Below, in pieces: positions 1-8,437 of a stretch of DNA of 64,000 nucleotides. The first letter of the stretch is position 1. Each line of letters opens with the position of its first letter. The position numbers and the translations under genes are program-made. Below the pieces are notes generated by a model. The model searched no databases. It had not been told where the DNA came from and worked only from the letters and a program-made list of their open reading frames with translations. The DNA comes from Nocardioides marinus. Lineage in GTDB: Bacteria; Actinomycetota; Actinomycetes; Propionibacteriales; Nocardioidaceae. Location of the stretch: positions 3,548,001 to 3,612,000 of the forward strand of contig NZ_JACBZI010000001.1 in the NCBI RefSeq assembly GCF_013408145.1, given 5' to 3'.

Positions 1-99
1 TCCACGCTCACCGGCGCGGGCCAGCCCACCGACGGTCAGGACCACGTGGAGGTCCGCGCCACCACCGTCAGCGGCAACGTCTCCCTCGTCCAGGCCTGA
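1..99 (+). CDS. C-terminal end of a DUF4097-like protein (partial)
   Basis: The window opens inside a reading frame that runs 32 codons to a TGA at 97-99. The tail ends in TTVSGNVSLVQA, the alternating beta-strand pattern (VSGxVxV) that closes DUF4097 / beta-helix adhesin-like repeat proteins. These are often encoded in actinobacteria beside small helper proteins or regulators. Only the extreme C-terminus is present, so no function can be read. The next gene on the same strand (251-403) is probably co-transcribed. Confidence 0.5.
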   Translation, partial: STLTGAGQPTDGQDHVEVRATTVSGNVSLVQA

Positions 100-110
100 C
101 CCCCCCCCCA

Positions 111-184
111 CGCCGAACCGGCGTATCAATACGCCGACTCGACCCGCCAACCCCGCCGAACCGGCGTATCAATACGCCGGCTCG
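111..184. repeat. Palindromic 31-nt repeat, dimer (family F1, locus 1)
   Basis: Two copies (111-141 and 154-184) of a 31-nt unit contain the inverted repeat CCGGCGTAT-ca-ATACGCCGG. Their starts are 43 nt apart. A second dimer with the same 43-nt spacing lies at 21328-21401. The position just behind a stop codon suggests a REP-like element that may also act as a hairpin in the transcript. Confidence 0.8.
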
Positions 185-206
185 CCCCGAATCGACCCGC
201 CGCTCG

Positions 207-234
207 CCAGCCACCAGCCACCAGCCACCAGCCA
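207..234. repeat. Four tandem copies of CCAGCCA
   Basis: Four perfect head-to-tail copies of the 7-bp unit CCAGCCA lie just before the Shine-Dalgarno sequence of the 50-residue gene at 251. Copy number could vary by slippage and alter that gene's leader. Confidence 0.8.
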
Positions 235-250
235 TCAGCAAGGAGTCGTC

Positions 251-403
251 ATGCTCGACCACCCCAGCGTCCTCGAGGCCGAGGCCCGCGCACGGCGCGC
301 CGACCGGCTCGTCCGCAGCCAGGCGCCCCGGATGCCGCGCGTCACCCACCGTCACCGGCTCGCCAGCGGCCTGCGCCGCGTCGCGGACCGCCTCGACGAC
401 TGA
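251..403 (+). CDS. Small basic protein of 50 residues, unknown function
   Basis: ATG at 251 is preceded by a clear AAGGAG at 240-245, 5 nt away, and the frame runs 50 codons to TGA at 401-403. The product is rich in Arg, Ala and His, begins MLDHPSVLEAEARARRADRL, and has no membrane segment or signal peptide. It follows the DUF4097 gene on the same strand across a repeat dimer, and a small downstream partner is common there, so co-transcription is likely. The good ribosome site and actinobacterial codon bias support a real gene. The product matches no family I recognise. Confidence 0.55.
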   Translation: MLDHPSVLEAEARARRADRLVRSQAPRMPRVTHRHRLASGLRRVADRLDD

Positions 404-423
404 CCCGCGCGACCGACCGCGCC

Positions 424-473
424 GGGACGTCATGCGGACGGGACGTCCGTCACCGCCGTACGTATGACGTCCC
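424..473. repeat. Dyad element GGGACGTCAT...ATGACGTCCC (family F2, copy 1)
   Basis: Left arm 424-436 (GGGACGTCATGCG) pairs with right arm 461-473 (CGTATGACGTCCC) with one G-T wobble. The loop holds a second GGACGTCC palindrome. It lies between the converging 50-residue gene and the siderophore-interacting gene, so it may serve as a two-way terminator. A near-identical copy follows the tRNA at 5804-5853. Confidence 0.75.
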
Positions 474-488
474 CGAGTGCCCGTCCGA

Positions 489-1439
489 TCAGGCGCCCAT
501 CGAGACGCCCTCGCGCCAGTAGCCCATGAAGGCCACCTGCCGGCGGTCCAGCCCCAGGTCGCGGACCAGGGCGCGGCGCAGCCCGGTGACCATCCGGGAC
601 TCGCCGGCGATCCAGGCGTAGAGGTCGGCCAGGTCGTGGCCCACCGCCTCCCGATGCTCGCCCACGTCCTCCCCGGAGGAGGAGTACGTCGGGGTCTCCC
701 AGAGTCCGGGCTCCACCTCGGTCTCGGGCACCTCGACCGTGGCCGCACCGGCACCGAGGTGCTCCAGCACCGCCTCGTGCAGCCGGGCACCCACCGCCCG
801 ACCGTCGCGGGGCAGCCACTCGACACGGACCCCCGCCGGGTGCACCACCGACTGCACGTCGGCCGCCACCGGCACCTCGAGGTACGCCGCACCGCACGCG
901 TCGACCGGGAGCTGGGAGAGCACCGCGGCGATCGCGGGGACCGCCGTCTCGTCGCCGACGAGCAGCAGCTCGGCGCCCCCGGGGGCCGCGAACTCGATGC
1001 CGCCGTAGGCCACGCCCCGGCGCGGCCCGAGCAGCACCACCCGGGAGCCGATCGTCGCCGACGCGGCCCACCGCGACCCGGGGCCGGCCTCGCCGTGACC
1101 GTCGGTCCCATGGGTCACCAGGTCGACGACGACGCGGGTGTCGGTGCCCGAGCCCAGCACGTCGCGAACGGTGTAGGTGCGCATGTGGCCCCGCTCGGCC
1201 TCGGGCAGCGCGAGCCATTCGGCGTACCAGTCCTCGCCACCACCGAGGACCGGCAGCGGCCCCCCGTCGTGGGGGAGGACGAGCTTGATCCGCTGGTCGT
1301 AGCCGGGTCCGTCGGTGCCGAAGTCGGCGAGGTCCGGGCCGGCGAGGTGGACGCGCACGAAGGAGGGCGAGAGCCGCTCGACGTGCACGACCTCGGTCTC
1401 GCAGAGCACGAACGGCCGCACGGCCTGGGTGATTGTCAT
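489..1439 (-). CDS. Siderophore-interacting protein, FAD-dependent ferric reductase
   Basis: The 316-residue product is a cytoplasmic SIP-family flavoprotein (ViuB/YqjH type), which releases iron from ferric siderophores by reduction. The N-terminal half has the family signature RLSPSFVRVHLAGPDL (about residues 22-37) and the FAD-binding DQRIKLVLP. The C-terminal half holds the NAD(P)H-binding region, with a VGDETAVPAI motif followed by the conserved tail GYWREGVS. The ATG at 1439 gives the standard family N-terminus. It abuts a perfect iron-box palindrome with no room for a Shine-Dalgarno sequence, so the mRNA is probably leaderless and iron-repressed. No siderophore transporter genes are in view. 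Confidence 0.9.
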   Translation of the reverse strand: MTITQAVRPFVLCETEVVHVERLSPSFVRVHLAGPDLADFGTDGPGYDQRIKLVLPHDGGPLPVLGGGEDWYAEWLALPEAERGHMRTYTVRDVLGSGTDTRVVVDLVTHGTDGHGEAGPGSRWAASATIGSRVVLLGPRRGVAYGGIEFAAPGGAELLLVGDETAVPAIAAVLSQLPVDACGAAYLEVPVAADVQSVVHPAGVRVEWLPRDGRAVGARLHEAVLEHLGAGAATVEVPETEVEPGLWETPTYSSSGEDVGEHREAVGHDLADLYAWIAGESRMVTGLRRALVRDLGLDRRQVAFMGYWREGVSMGA

Positions 1440-1467
1440 GAGGCAACCCTAACTTAGGGTTGCCTCA
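1439..1467 (-). promoter_or_regulatory. Perfect iron-box (DtxR/IdeR/DmdR-type) palindrome at the SIP start
   Basis: The arms TGAGGCAACCCTAA (1439-1452) and TTAGGGTTGCCTCA (1454-1467) are exact inverse complements around one C. The core resembles the known DtxR/IdeR box TTAGGTTAGSCTAACCTAA. Read on the minus strand, TAGGGT inside the palindrome lies 6 nt before the ATG and fits a -10 hexamer. A bound repressor would therefore cover both the promoter and the start of a leaderless transcript. Confidence 0.85.
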
Positions 1468-1493
1468 CCAAACCAGGCCCGGTCGTCGAGCGG

Positions 1494-2069
1494 TCAGATC
1501 GACGTGCGGTGGAAGCTCTGGAACGAGCGCGACGGGGTGGGGCCGCGCTGCCCCTGGTAGCGCGAGCCGTACTTCGACGAGCCGTAGGGGTGCTCGGAGG
1601 GCGAGGAGAGCCGCAGGAAGCAGAACTGCCCGATCTTCATCCCCGGGTAGAGCTTGATCGGCAGCGTGGCCACGTTCGCCAGCTCCAGCGTCACGTGGCC
1701 GCTGAAGCCGGGGTCGACGAAGCCGGCCGTGGCGTGGGTCAGCAGCCCCAGCCGCCCCAGGGAGGACTTCCCCTCCACGCGGGCCGCGATGTCGTCGGGC
1801 AGGGTGACGACCTCGTACGTCGACCCGAGCACGAACTCGCCGGGGTGCAGGACGAACGCCTCGTCGCCCTCGGGCTCGACCAGGCGGGTGAGGTCGGACT
1901 GGTCCTGGGCGGGGTCGATGTGGGGGTACTTGTGGTTGTCGAAGACCCGGAAGAAACGGTCCAGGCGCACGTCGATCGACGACGGCTGGAGCATCCCGGC
2001 CTCGTAGGGGTCGAGCACGATGCGGCCGGCATCGATCTCGGCGACGATGTCCCGGTCTGAGAGCAGCAC
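1494..2069 (-). CDS. dcd: dCTP deaminase
   Basis: The 191-residue product matches the usual length of actinobacterial Dcd (about 190). It deaminates dCTP to dUTP; the mycobacterial enzyme also carries dUTPase activity and so yields dUMP. Visible family blocks are [18 protein letters not shown] near residue 25, [10 protein letters not shown] in the active-site loop, the catalytic region [17 protein letters not shown], and the C-terminal lid [18 protein letters not shown]. The GTG at 2069 gives the canonical start MLLSDRDI. A TAGGTT -10-like hexamer 7 nt upstream suggests a leaderless transcript. Upstream extension of the frame to 2150 has no family support. Confidence 0.95.
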   Translation of the reverse strand: MLLSDRDIVAEIDAGRIVLDPYEAGMLQPSSIDVRLDRFFRVFDNHKYPHIDPAQDQSDLTRLVEPEGDEAFVLHPGEFVLGSTYEVVTLPDDIAARVEGKSSLGRLGLLTHATAGFVDPGFSGHVTLELANVATLPIKLYPGMKIGQFCFLRLSSPSEHPYGSSKYGSRYQGQRGPTPSRSFQSFHRTSI

Positions 2070-2164
2070 GGGGGTCAACCTACCGCTCGGGAGCCGCACC
2101 GGGACCCCGCGCCCGGCCCGACCGGATGCTGCCACTGTCCGCGTCGGCATGCCAGCATGCCGTG

Positions 2165-4915
2165 GTGAGTCTCGCCAAACGCGTCAGCAGGGTGTCGCGC
2201 ACCGGCCTGGTCGTCGTGGCGATCGTGGTCCTGGTCAACGTGGCGCTGGCGGTGGCGCTCGCGACCGTGCTGGAGCCCCGCCAGCAGCAGCTGCAGGACG
2301 GCAGCCGCGCAGTCAGCCTCGCCCACCGCGGCATGCTCGACCAGGAGACCTCCCTGCGGGCCTTCCTGGTCACCGGCTCCTACGACTTCCTCGAGCCCTA
2401 CCACGAGGGCACGGCCGCCACCCGCGAGCAGCTGCCCAGGGCGCGCGCGCTGATGGAGCAGCCGGAGGTCCGCGAGGCCCTGGAGAGCACGCAGGAGGCC
2501 GTCGACCTGTGGCGGCAGCGATGGGCCGGGACGGCCCTGTCGCTGGGGGCGACGATCTCGAACCGACCGGCCGCGAACGAGACCAGGACCTTCATGCTGC
2601 GGGGCAAGCAGCTCTTCGACGACTACCGCGAGCAGCAGCAGGCGCTGCGCGAGGCCGTGGACGCCCAGATCAGCGCCGACGAGCGGACCCAGAGCCGCCT
2701 GCTGCGGGGGGTCCTCGCCCTCGAGGCCGCGATGCTGACGCTCGCGCTGCTGCTGGTCCAGCGGCAACGGCGGGGCCTGCAGGACCTCGTCGTCCAGCCC
2801 GTTGCCTCGCTCCTCGCGACCATCGACCGGCTGCGCCGGGGCGACCTCACCGCACGCAGCGCGGTGACCCAGCCGCGCGAGCTGCGCTCGATCGGCGAGG
2901 GCCTGGACTCGCTGGCCGAGGCGGTGACCCTGCGCGAGCAGCACCTGGACGAGGCCCGTCGGGAGGCGGAGTCGGCCAACGCGGCCAAGTCGGCGTTCCT
3001 GGCCACGATGAGCCACGAGATCCGTACGCCGATGAACGCGGTGGTCGGGATGTCGGGGCTGCTGCTCGACAGCGACCTCACCGCCGAGCAGCGCGACTAC
3101 GCCGAGACGATCCGCTCCTCCAGCGACACCCTGCTCTCGATCATCAACGACATCTTGGACTTCTCGAAGATCGAGTCCGGGCAGCTCGACCTCGAGGAGG
3201 CGGTCTTCTCGCTCCCCGACTGCGTCGACACGACCCTGGACCTGCTCGCGGCGGTGGCCGGCGCCAAGGACCTCGACCTGGTCGTCGACCTCGCCCCGGA
3301 CGTGCCCACGATGGTGGTGGGTGACGTCACCCGCCTGCGCCAGGTCCTGGTGAACCTGGTGGGCAACGCCGTGAAGTTCACCCCGACCGGGGAGGTGCAG
3401 GTCTCGGTCCGGGTGGCGCAGGACGACCCCGAGCAGCCGTTGATCTCTATGGCCGTCCGCGACACCGGCATCGGCATCCCGCGCGAGCGCCAGGACCGGC
3501 TCTTCCAGTCCTTCAGCCAGGTCGACTCCAGCACCACCCGGATGTACGGCGGCACCGGGCTCGGCCTCGCCATCAGCCGACGACTCGCGGAGGCGATGGG
3601 CGGCGACATCACCGTCGACAGCACCCCGGGCGCCGGGGCGACCTTCACCTTCACCGCGCGGCTGCGGCGCAGCAGCGAGCAGGTGCAACCGGCACCGGTG
3701 CCCGCCCAGCTGCCCGGCACGCGTGCGCTCGTCGTCGACGACAACGAGACCAACCGGCGCATCCTGCGCGCCCAGCTCGAGGGCTGGGGGATGGAGGTGG
3801 TCGACCACGGCGACCCGCGCGAGGCACTGCTGGCGGTCCTGACCGACGGGCTCGACGCCGACATCGCCGTCCTCGACATGCACATGCCAGGCATGGACGG
3901 CGCCGCCCTGGCCAGGGGCCTGCGGGGGGCGCACGGCTGGGAGCGGGTCCCTCTCGTGCTGCTCACCTCCCTCGGCGAGCAGGTCGAGGAGGTGCGCTCC
4001 CTGGGGATGCTGCAGCTGACCAAGCCGGTCAAGGCTGCGGCCCTGCGTGACGCGCTGGCCGTGGCCCTCGGCGCCGCCACCTCCTCGCGTCACGGCCGAC
4101 CGCCGGAGGAGGCCGACCTCGCACCCCTGCGGCTGCTGGTCGCCGAGGACAACGAGGTCAACCGGAAGGTGGCCGGCCTGATGCTCGGCCGCCTGGGCCA
4201 GCGCCCCGACATCGTCGCCAACGGCCAGGAGGCCCTCGAGGCGGTGCGCCGCACCGCCTACGACCTGGTGCTCATGGACGTGCAGATGCCGGTGATGGAC
4301 GGCCTCGAGGCCACCCGCCGGATCCGCGCCGAGCTCCCGCCCGAGCGCCAGCCGCGGATCGTGGCGATGACCGCCAACGCCCTGGTCGAGCACCAGGCGC
4401 AGTCGATCGAGGCCGGCATGGACGACCACCTCGCGAAGCCGGTGCGCACCGAGGAGCTCGTGGCGGTGCTCGTCCGGGCAGGGGCGACGGTGCCGAGTGC
4501 GGACGGCGCCGCCTCCGCGCCCGACGGCCCTCCCGAGCCGCGGACCGGCCCTCCGGTGCTCGACCCCGGCGTCCTCGACACCCTGGTCTCGGCCATGGGC
4601 GAGGCCGGCGCCCAGGTGCGGGAGAGCCTGGTGGCGGCCTGGCACCGGGACGCAACCGAGTCGGCCCAGCGGCTGGCACAGGTCGCCCGGGCAGGGGACG
4701 GTGCCAGCGCGGCCGGCATCGGGCACGCCATGAAGAGCGCCTCGGCGTCGGTCGGCGCGATGCGCCTGTCCGCCGCCTGCGCGGCGCTCGAGGCGGAGGC
4801 CGCCACGGCGGACCGGGCACGGCTGGGCGCCCTGGTCGCCGACGTCACCGCCGAGGTCACCTCGGCGACCTCGGCGTTCGAGCACCAGCACGGCCCCGGC
4901 ACGATGGGGCCGTGA
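2165..4915 (+). CDS. CHASE3 hybrid sensor histidine kinase (HisKA-HATPase-REC-REC-Hpt)
   Basis: The 916-residue membrane kinase has a TM helix at about 13-33, an extracytoplasmic CHASE3-like helical sensor to about 190, a second TM near 195-213 and a HAMP linker. The HisKA motif SHEIRTPMN carries His284, followed by a HATPase with [15 protein letters not shown] and GGTGLGLAI. Two receiver domains follow (Asp571 in VLDMHMPG, Asp705 in VLMDVQMP) and a C-terminal Hpt with HAMKSAS (His854). This is a complete phosphorelay in one chain, of BarA type, and no response regulator gene lies beside it. GTG 2165 is preferred over upstream starts because it has a -10-like CAGCAT 6 nt before it. The end overlaps the next gene by GTGA. 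The ligand is unknown. Confidence 0.9.
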   Translation: MSLAKRVSRVSRTGLVVVAIVVLVNVALAVALATVLEPRQQQLQDGSRAVSLAHRGMLDQETSLRAFLVTGSYDFLEPYHEGTAATREQLPRARALMEQPEVREALESTQEAVDLWRQRWAGTALSLGATISNRPAANETRTFMLRGKQLFDDYREQQQALREAVDAQISADERTQSRLLRGVLALEAAMLTLALLLVQRQRRGLQDLVVQPVASLLATIDRLRRGDLTARSAVTQPRELRSIGEGLDSLAEAVTLREQHLDEARREAESANAAKSAFLATMSHEIRTPMNAVVGMSGLLLDSDLTAEQRDYAETIRSSSDTLLSIINDILDFSKIESGQLDLEEAVFSLPDCVDTTLDLLAAVAGAKDLDLVVDLAPDVPTMVVGDVTRLRQVLVNLVGNAVKFTPTGEVQVSVRVAQDDPEQPLISMAVRDTGIGIPRERQDRLFQSFSQVDSSTTRMYGGTGLGLAISRRLAEAMGGDITVDSTPGAGATFTFTARLRRSSEQVQPAPVPAQLPGTRALVVDDNETNRRILRAQLEGWGMEVVDHGDPREALLAVLTDGLDADIAVLDMHMPGMDGAALARGLRGAHGWERVPLVLLTSLGEQVEEVRSLGMLQLTKPVKAAALRDALAVALGAATSSRHGRPPEEADLAPLRLLVAEDNEVNRKVAGLMLGRLGQRPDIVANGQEALEAVRRTAYDLVLMDVQMPVMDGLEATRRIRAELPPERQPRIVAMTANALVEHQAQSIEAGMDDHLAKPVRTEELVAVLVRAGATVPSADGAASAPDGPPEPRTGPPVLDPGVLDTLVSAMGEAGAQVRESLVAAWHRDATESAQRLAQVARAGDGASAAGIGHAMKSASASVGAMRLSAACAALEAEAATADRARLGALVADVTAEVTSATSAFEHQHGPGTMGP

Positions 4916-5688
4916 CCTTCCAGCGCTACGTGGCCCTCGGCGACTCCTTCACCGAGGGCGTCGGCGACCCCGACCCCACCCGGCCCAACGGCGTACGCGG
5001 GTGGGCCGACCGGGTCGCCGAGGTCCTCGCCGAGCGCGACCCGGGCTTCGGCTACGCCAACCTCGCGATCCGCGGACGCAAGCTGCTGCCGATCCTGGCC
5101 GAGCAGCTCGAGCCGGCGATCGCCCTCGAGCCGGACCTGGTGAGCATCTACGCGGGCGCCAACGACATCCTGCGCCCCAGCGTCGACGTCGACATGCTCG
5201 TCGCGGCGTACGACGACGGGCTGGCGCGGCTGGCCGCCACCGGTGCCCGGCTCGTCGTCTTCACCGCCTTCGACCCGGGTGGGTCCGCGACCTACCGGCT
5301 GCTGCGCGGGCGGTTCGCGCTGTACAACGAGCTGGTCCGCGAGGCCGCCGACCGCCACGGCGCGACCGTCGTCGACTTCTGGCGGATGCGGGAGTACCGC
5401 GACTGGGGCTACTGGGACGAGGACCGGATGCACATGGGCCCGGCCGGCCACCAGCGGATGGCCGTCGCGGTGCTCGACGCGCTCGGCGTCCCCCACGACC
5501 TGCCCGTCCCCGAGCCCCGCGAGAGCATCGAGGTCGCCCGCCGCGAGCAGTGGCGCCAGCACGCCACCTGGGTCCGCGACTCCGCCGCCCCCTGGGTCCA
5601 CCGCCGCCTCACCGGCCGCTCCTCCGGCGACGGCCTGGACCCCCGGTGGCCCACACTCGCGCGGCCGCCGCACCACAGCGCGACCTGA
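4912..5688 (+). CDS. SGNH/GDSL-family hydrolase
   Basis: The 258-residue cytoplasmic esterase/lipase-like protein has block [10 protein letters not shown] (Ser nucleophile near residue 12), block III GAND (about 81-84) and the C-terminal catalytic pair in [10 protein letters not shown]. There is no signal peptide. GTG at 4912 overlaps the stop of the hybrid kinase by four bases, so translation is probably coupled. It may have a signalling-related or housekeeping deacylation role. The substrate cannot be read from sequence. Confidence 0.9.
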   Translation: MTFQRYVALGDSFTEGVGDPDPTRPNGVRGWADRVAEVLAERDPGFGYANLAIRGRKLLPILAEQLEPAIALEPDLVSIYAGANDILRPSVDVDMLVAAYDDGLARLAATGARLVVFTAFDPGGSATYRLLRGRFALYNELVREAADRHGATVVDFWRMREYRDWGYWDEDRMHMGPAGHQRMAVAVLDALGVPHDLPVPEPRESIEVARREQWRQHATWVRDSAAPWVHRRLTGRSSGDGLDPRWPTLARPPHHSAT

Positions 5689-5724
5689 TCGTCTAGCATG
5701 TGCGCGGCTGGTCACACCGGCCGT

Positions 5725-5800
5725 GCGGATGTAGCTCAGTTGGTAGAGCGCGACCTTCCCAAGGTCGATGTCGCGAGTTCGAGTCTCGTCATCCGCTCCA
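5725..5800 (+). tRNA. tRNA-Gly (anticodon CCC), CCA encoded
   Basis: The acceptor stem GCGGATG (5725-5731) pairs perfectly with CATCCGC (5790-5796), followed by discriminator T and an encoded CCA (5798-5800). The D arm is GCTCAGTTGGTAGAGC. The anticodon arm CGACC-TTCCCAA-GGTCG carries CCC and reads GGG. The T arm has TTCGAGT. A TAGCAT -10-like hexamer sits at 5694-5699, and a dyad repeat directly behind (5804-5853) may end the transcript. Confidence 0.95.
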
Positions 5801-5803
5801 CCC

Positions 5804-5853
5804 GGGACGTCATACGGACAGGACGTCCCCTCCCTCCGGACGTATGACGTCCC
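5804..5853. repeat. Dyad element GGGACGTCAT...ATGACGTCCC (family F2, copy 2)
   Basis: Left arm GGGACGTCATACG (5804-5816) and right arm CGTATGACGTCCC (5841-5853) are perfectly complementary over 13 bp, with a GGACGTCC palindrome in the loop. It is the same element as at 424-473. It begins 4 nt after the tRNA CCA end and plausibly terminates the tRNA transcript. Confidence 0.8.
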
Positions 5854-5878
5854 ACGCCAGCCCCCTAGGCTCGCAGGC

Positions 5879-6529
5879 GTGGAGTTCCAAGGCTTTCCCG
5901 TCGCCGCGCTCGACTTCTACGACGACCTCGAGGTGGACAACACCAAGTCGTTCTGGGAGGCGCACAAGCACGTGTACGCCGAGTCGGTGAAGGCACCGAT
6001 GACCGCACTGTGCGCGGCACTGGAGCCGGAGTTCGGCAAGGCGAAGATCTTCCGGCCGTACCGCGACGTGCGGTTCGCGAAGGACAAGACCCCCTACAAG
6101 ACCCACCAGGGCGCCTACGTGGGCGTCGGCCCCGCCACCGGGTGGTACGTCGAGATCAGCCCCCGGGGGCTGCGCACCGGCGCCGGGTTCTACGAGGCGT
6201 CCGGCACCCGCCTGGCCGCCTTCCGTGAGGCGGTCGCCCACGACACCTTCGGCCCCGAGCTCGAGCGCCTGGTCGCCGAGCTCGAGCAGGCCGGCTTCGA
6301 GGTCGGTGGCGACACCCTCAAGACCCAGCCCCGTGGCTTCGACGCCGACCACCCGCGCATCGCGCTGCTGCGGCACAAGGCGCTGACGCTCGGCAGGCAG
6401 CACGGGTTCGAGCCCGTCATCCACACCCCCGAAGCCCTCGACCTGGTGCGCGAGGACTGGCGCACGCTGCGCCCGTTCGTCGAGTGGGTGCAGCGGCACG
6501 TGCAGGACCGAGCCGACGCGCAACACTAG
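5879..6529 (+). CDS. DUF2461 family protein
   Basis: The 216-residue cytoplasmic protein has the DUF2461 hallmarks: an N-terminal FPVAALDFYDDLEVDNTKSFWEAH block, the FRPYRDVRFAKDKTPYKTHQGAY core (about residues 56-80), GWYVEISPRGLRTGAGFY, and RGFDADHPRIALLRHKAL. The function of the family is unknown. GTG 5879 is chosen because TAGGCT (5866-5871) sits 7 nt upstream as a -10, giving a leaderless mRNA; the frame upstream runs through the tRNA and repeat. Its TAG stop is the first half-site of the KstR-like box that controls the next gene. Confidence 0.85.
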   Translation: MEFQGFPVAALDFYDDLEVDNTKSFWEAHKHVYAESVKAPMTALCAALEPEFGKAKIFRPYRDVRFAKDKTPYKTHQGAYVGVGPATGWYVEISPRGLRTGAGFYEASGTRLAAFREAVAHDTFGPELERLVAELEQAGFEVGGDTLKTQPRGFDADHPRIALLRHKALTLGRQHGFEPVIHTPEALDLVREDWRTLRPFVEWVQRHVQDRADAQH

Positions 6530-6540
6530 AACACGTTCCA
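6527..6540 (+). promoter_or_regulatory. KstR-like operator and promoter of the NTF2-like gene
   Basis: TAGAACACGTTCCA fits the published mycobacterial KstR consensus TnnAACnnGTTnnA at every fixed position. It sits where a -35 would be, 9 nt upstream of a TACGAT hexamer (6550-6555) that lies 7 nt before the GTG at 6563. KstR represses cholesterol catabolism genes in mycobacteria and rhodococci. A second box is at 56676-56689. No kstR gene is in the window. Confidence 0.65.
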
Positions 6541-6562
6541 GTTCCGGCGTACGATCCCGCGG

Positions 6563-7045
6563 GTGAGCACCTCTCCCGACACCCGCCCGGCCGCCCTCAC
6601 CTCCGACGCGATCGACTGGCGCGCGTCCACCGAGGAGCACCCGGCACGGATGGCCTCCATGCGCTCCTACTCCGCGGTCGCCAAGGGCGACCTGGCCGAG
6701 TGGCTGACGGTGTACGCCGAGGACGCGGTGCTCGAGGACCCCGTCGGCCCCTCCATGTTCGACCCGGAGGGTCGCGGCCACCGCGGCCACGAGGGCATCA
6801 GCGCCTTCTGGGAGCAGGCCATCGCACCGATCGCGACCTTCGAGTTCACGATCACCGACTCCTTCGCCAACCCGGGCAGCAACACCTGCGCCAACATCGG
6901 CTCGATCCGCACGTCGTTCCCGGACGGCTCGCACACCACGACCGACCTGATCATGGTCTACGTCGTCCACGACGACGGCCGGGTCGCGTCGATGAAGGCC
7001 TTCTGGGAGCCCGAGCGCACCATGGCCACCTTCACCAAGGCTTAG
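6563..7045 (+). CDS. NTF2-like / SnoaL-like protein, probable ketosteroid-isomerase type
   Basis: The 160-residue protein has an NTF2-like cone fold pattern: an N-terminal helix (HPARMASMRSYSAVAKGDL), the hallmark strand-turn YAEDAVLEDPVGPSMFDPEG, a GHEGISAFWEQAI helix, then beta strands ending in MKAFWEPERTM. Steroid delta-isomerases and polyketide cyclases share this fold, with an Asp or Glu in the pocket. The start is GTG 6563 with a -10-like TACGAT 7 nt upstream. The KstR-like box before it supports a role in steroid or related ring degradation. Exact chemistry is not readable, and it stands alone rather than in a steroid cluster. Confidence 0.8.
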   Translation: MSTSPDTRPAALTSDAIDWRASTEEHPARMASMRSYSAVAKGDLAEWLTVYAEDAVLEDPVGPSMFDPEGRGHRGHEGISAFWEQAIAPIATFEFTITDSFANPGSNTCANIGSIRTSFPDGSHTTTDLIMVYVVHDDGRVASMKAFWEPERTMATFTKA

Positions 7046-7113
7046 GCCGCCCGACGGCCGCGGCGCCACCGGCCGTTCACCTGACGCTCTCCTGCGCGGG
7101 CCACCCTGCGGGC

Positions 7114-8226
7114 ATGGCCAAGCGCAGGTTCGTGATCCACATCGGCCTCCCCCACGCCGGCGGAGGCTCCCTGGCGGGTGCGCTCGCCGACCACGCAGCA
7201 CCCCTCGCGGACGCCGGCGTGCGGGTGCCGGCGCGCAGCACCGACGAGGCCCGCCGGGCGGCGCTCGAGCTGCGACGGCTGCACGCCACCTACGGCTTCA
7301 AGCGCAAGGAGGTCGAGGGCACCTGGGCGCTGCTGTGCAAGCGCGCCCGGAAGGAGGGCGCGAAGTCCCACGACGCGGTCGTCGTCTCCGACGACCTGCT
7401 CGCCGGCGCCACCCCCGAGCAGATCGCCCTGCTGCTGGACAGCCTGGCCGGCTTCGAGGTGCACGTGGTCGCGGTGCTCGCCGATCCCGCGCAGCAGCTG
7501 GCGGCCGCCTGGACCGACGCGGTCCGCGCCGGCTCCGAGCTGGAGCTGCGCCGCTACGCCCGCCGGGTCCTCGACCCCGACCGTCGCCTCGACGAGGCCG
7601 CCTCCTTCTGGGCCGACCAGGACGCGCCGGTGATCCTGGACCGCTGGGCCGGGGAGCTGCGCCGTCCCGACCGCGTGCACGTCGTCATCCCGACCGCGGA
7701 CGCGGACCCGGCCCGGGCCGCCTGGGCGACGATCGCCCGCCTGGTCGGGGCCGACGCCGACGCCCTGCCGGTGACCTCGACCGCCTCCGCGCCCGACGCC
7801 GCCTCGCTGGCCGTGCTCCGCGACGTGAACGCCTCCGTCGACGGCCGCGCGGACCGGCGTACCCAGCGGCTGCTGAGCGAGGCCCACCTGGTCCGCAGCA
7901 CCGACGCCCCGGCCGCCGTGCCGGCCGACCTGCACGAGGAGCTCACCGAGCTGGCCGAGGCCTGGGGCAAGGCGCTGGCCGAGGGCGGCTACGCCGTCAC
8001 CGGCGACGCCGCCGACCTGCTGCCGGCAGCCGCACCCGCCGCCGCGCCGGTCGACCCGACCCTCGAGGAGCGGCTGGCCGGCACCACCGACGCCCTCGCC
8101 GACCTGCTCGTCGAGCTGGCCCGGACCCGCGAGCGGGCCGAGGAGCTGGAGAAGCGCAACGCGAAGCTGGAGCGGAAGAAGGCCAAGCTGCGCACGCGTC
8201 TGGCTGCGGCCCTCGCCGAGGGCTGA
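7114..8226 (+). CDS. Sulfotransferase-like P-loop protein with C-terminal coiled coil
   Basis: The 370-residue protein begins MAKRRFVIHIGLPHAGGGSL. The strand-loop GLPHAGGGS (residues 11-19) takes the place of the PAPS-binding GLPKTGTT loop of bacterial sulfotransferase-like proteins, but the Lys is His and the Thr pair is Gly-Ser. The middle (VVVSDDLLAG, VVAVLADPAQQLAAAWTDAV) matches that family's S-x-E/D strand and R-D-P region loosely. The last 45 residues are a charged coiled coil (ELEKRNAKLERKKAKLRTRL). Catalytic competence is doubtful, and a wall or glycan-linked role is only inference. The ATG follows a weak CACCCT -10. Confidence 0.55.
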   Translation: MAKRRFVIHIGLPHAGGGSLAGALADHAAPLADAGVRVPARSTDEARRAALELRRLHATYGFKRKEVEGTWALLCKRARKEGAKSHDAVVVSDDLLAGATPEQIALLLDSLAGFEVHVVAVLADPAQQLAAAWTDAVRAGSELELRRYARRVLDPDRRLDEAASFWADQDAPVILDRWAGELRRPDRVHVVIPTADADPARAAWATIARLVGADADALPVTSTASAPDAASLAVLRDVNASVDGRADRRTQRLLSEAHLVRSTDAPAAVPADLHEELTELAEAWGKALAEGGYAVTGDAADLLPAAAPAAAPVDPTLEERLAGTTDALADLLVELARTRERAEELEKRNAKLERKKAKLRTRLAAALAEG

Positions 8227-8245
8227 GGGTCCAGCCCAGGACGGT

Positions 8246-8427
8246 GGTCTCGACGCCCGCTCCTCGCTGGCGCTCGTCGCTGCTCGACCACCGGGCAGGG
8301 CCCGCTCCTCGCTGGCGCTCGTCGCTGCTCGACCACCGGGCAGGGCCCGCTCCTCGCTGGCGCTCGTCGCTGCTCGACCACCGGGCAGGGCCCGCTCCTC
8401 GCTGGCGCTCGTCGCTGCTCGACCACC
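8246..8427. repeat. Tandem array of 45-bp units (family F4, GGTCTCGAC...CTCGACCACC)
   Basis: After the leader GGTCTCGACG (8246-8255) come three essentially identical 45-bp units starting at 8256, 8301 and 8346, then a partial fourth from 8391 to 8427. Each unit begins CCCGCTCCTCGCTGGCGCTC and ends in CTGCTCGACCACCGGGCAGGG or a truncation. It fills the space between two converging genes. Related copies lie at 24190, 26491, 50671, 52343 and 60692. Confidence 0.9.
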
Positions 8428-8437
8428 AGCACCGGGA

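Noticed and set aside
111..184. Short repeats with regular spacing, resembling a mini CRISPR array
   Set aside because: Only two units per locus, spacers of 12-13 nt that are alike rather than unique, strong palindromes, and no cas genes. They are better read as dimeric REP-like elements.
2070..2150. Upstream extension of dcd
   Set aside because: The extension does not match Dcd proteins, whereas GTG 2069 gives the canonical MLLSDRDI start and has a -10 at the right spacing.
2075..4891. Long minus-strand frame opposite the hybrid histidine kinase
   Set aside because: The plus frame has every histidine kinase, receiver and Hpt motif. The antisense frame is Gly/Ala/His/Arg-rich with no domain, as expected from third-position GC bias.
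5804..5853. Integration scar at the tRNA-Gly 3-prime end
   Set aside because: No integrase, no duplication of the tRNA end and no change in composition follow. The sequence is a copy of the F2 dyad found elsewhere away from a tRNA.
8246..8427. 45-bp direct repeats as a CRISPR or a coding repeat
   Set aside because: The unit is uninterrupted by unique spacers, and no host-like frame with a start covers the array. It is a plain tandem repeat of family F4.
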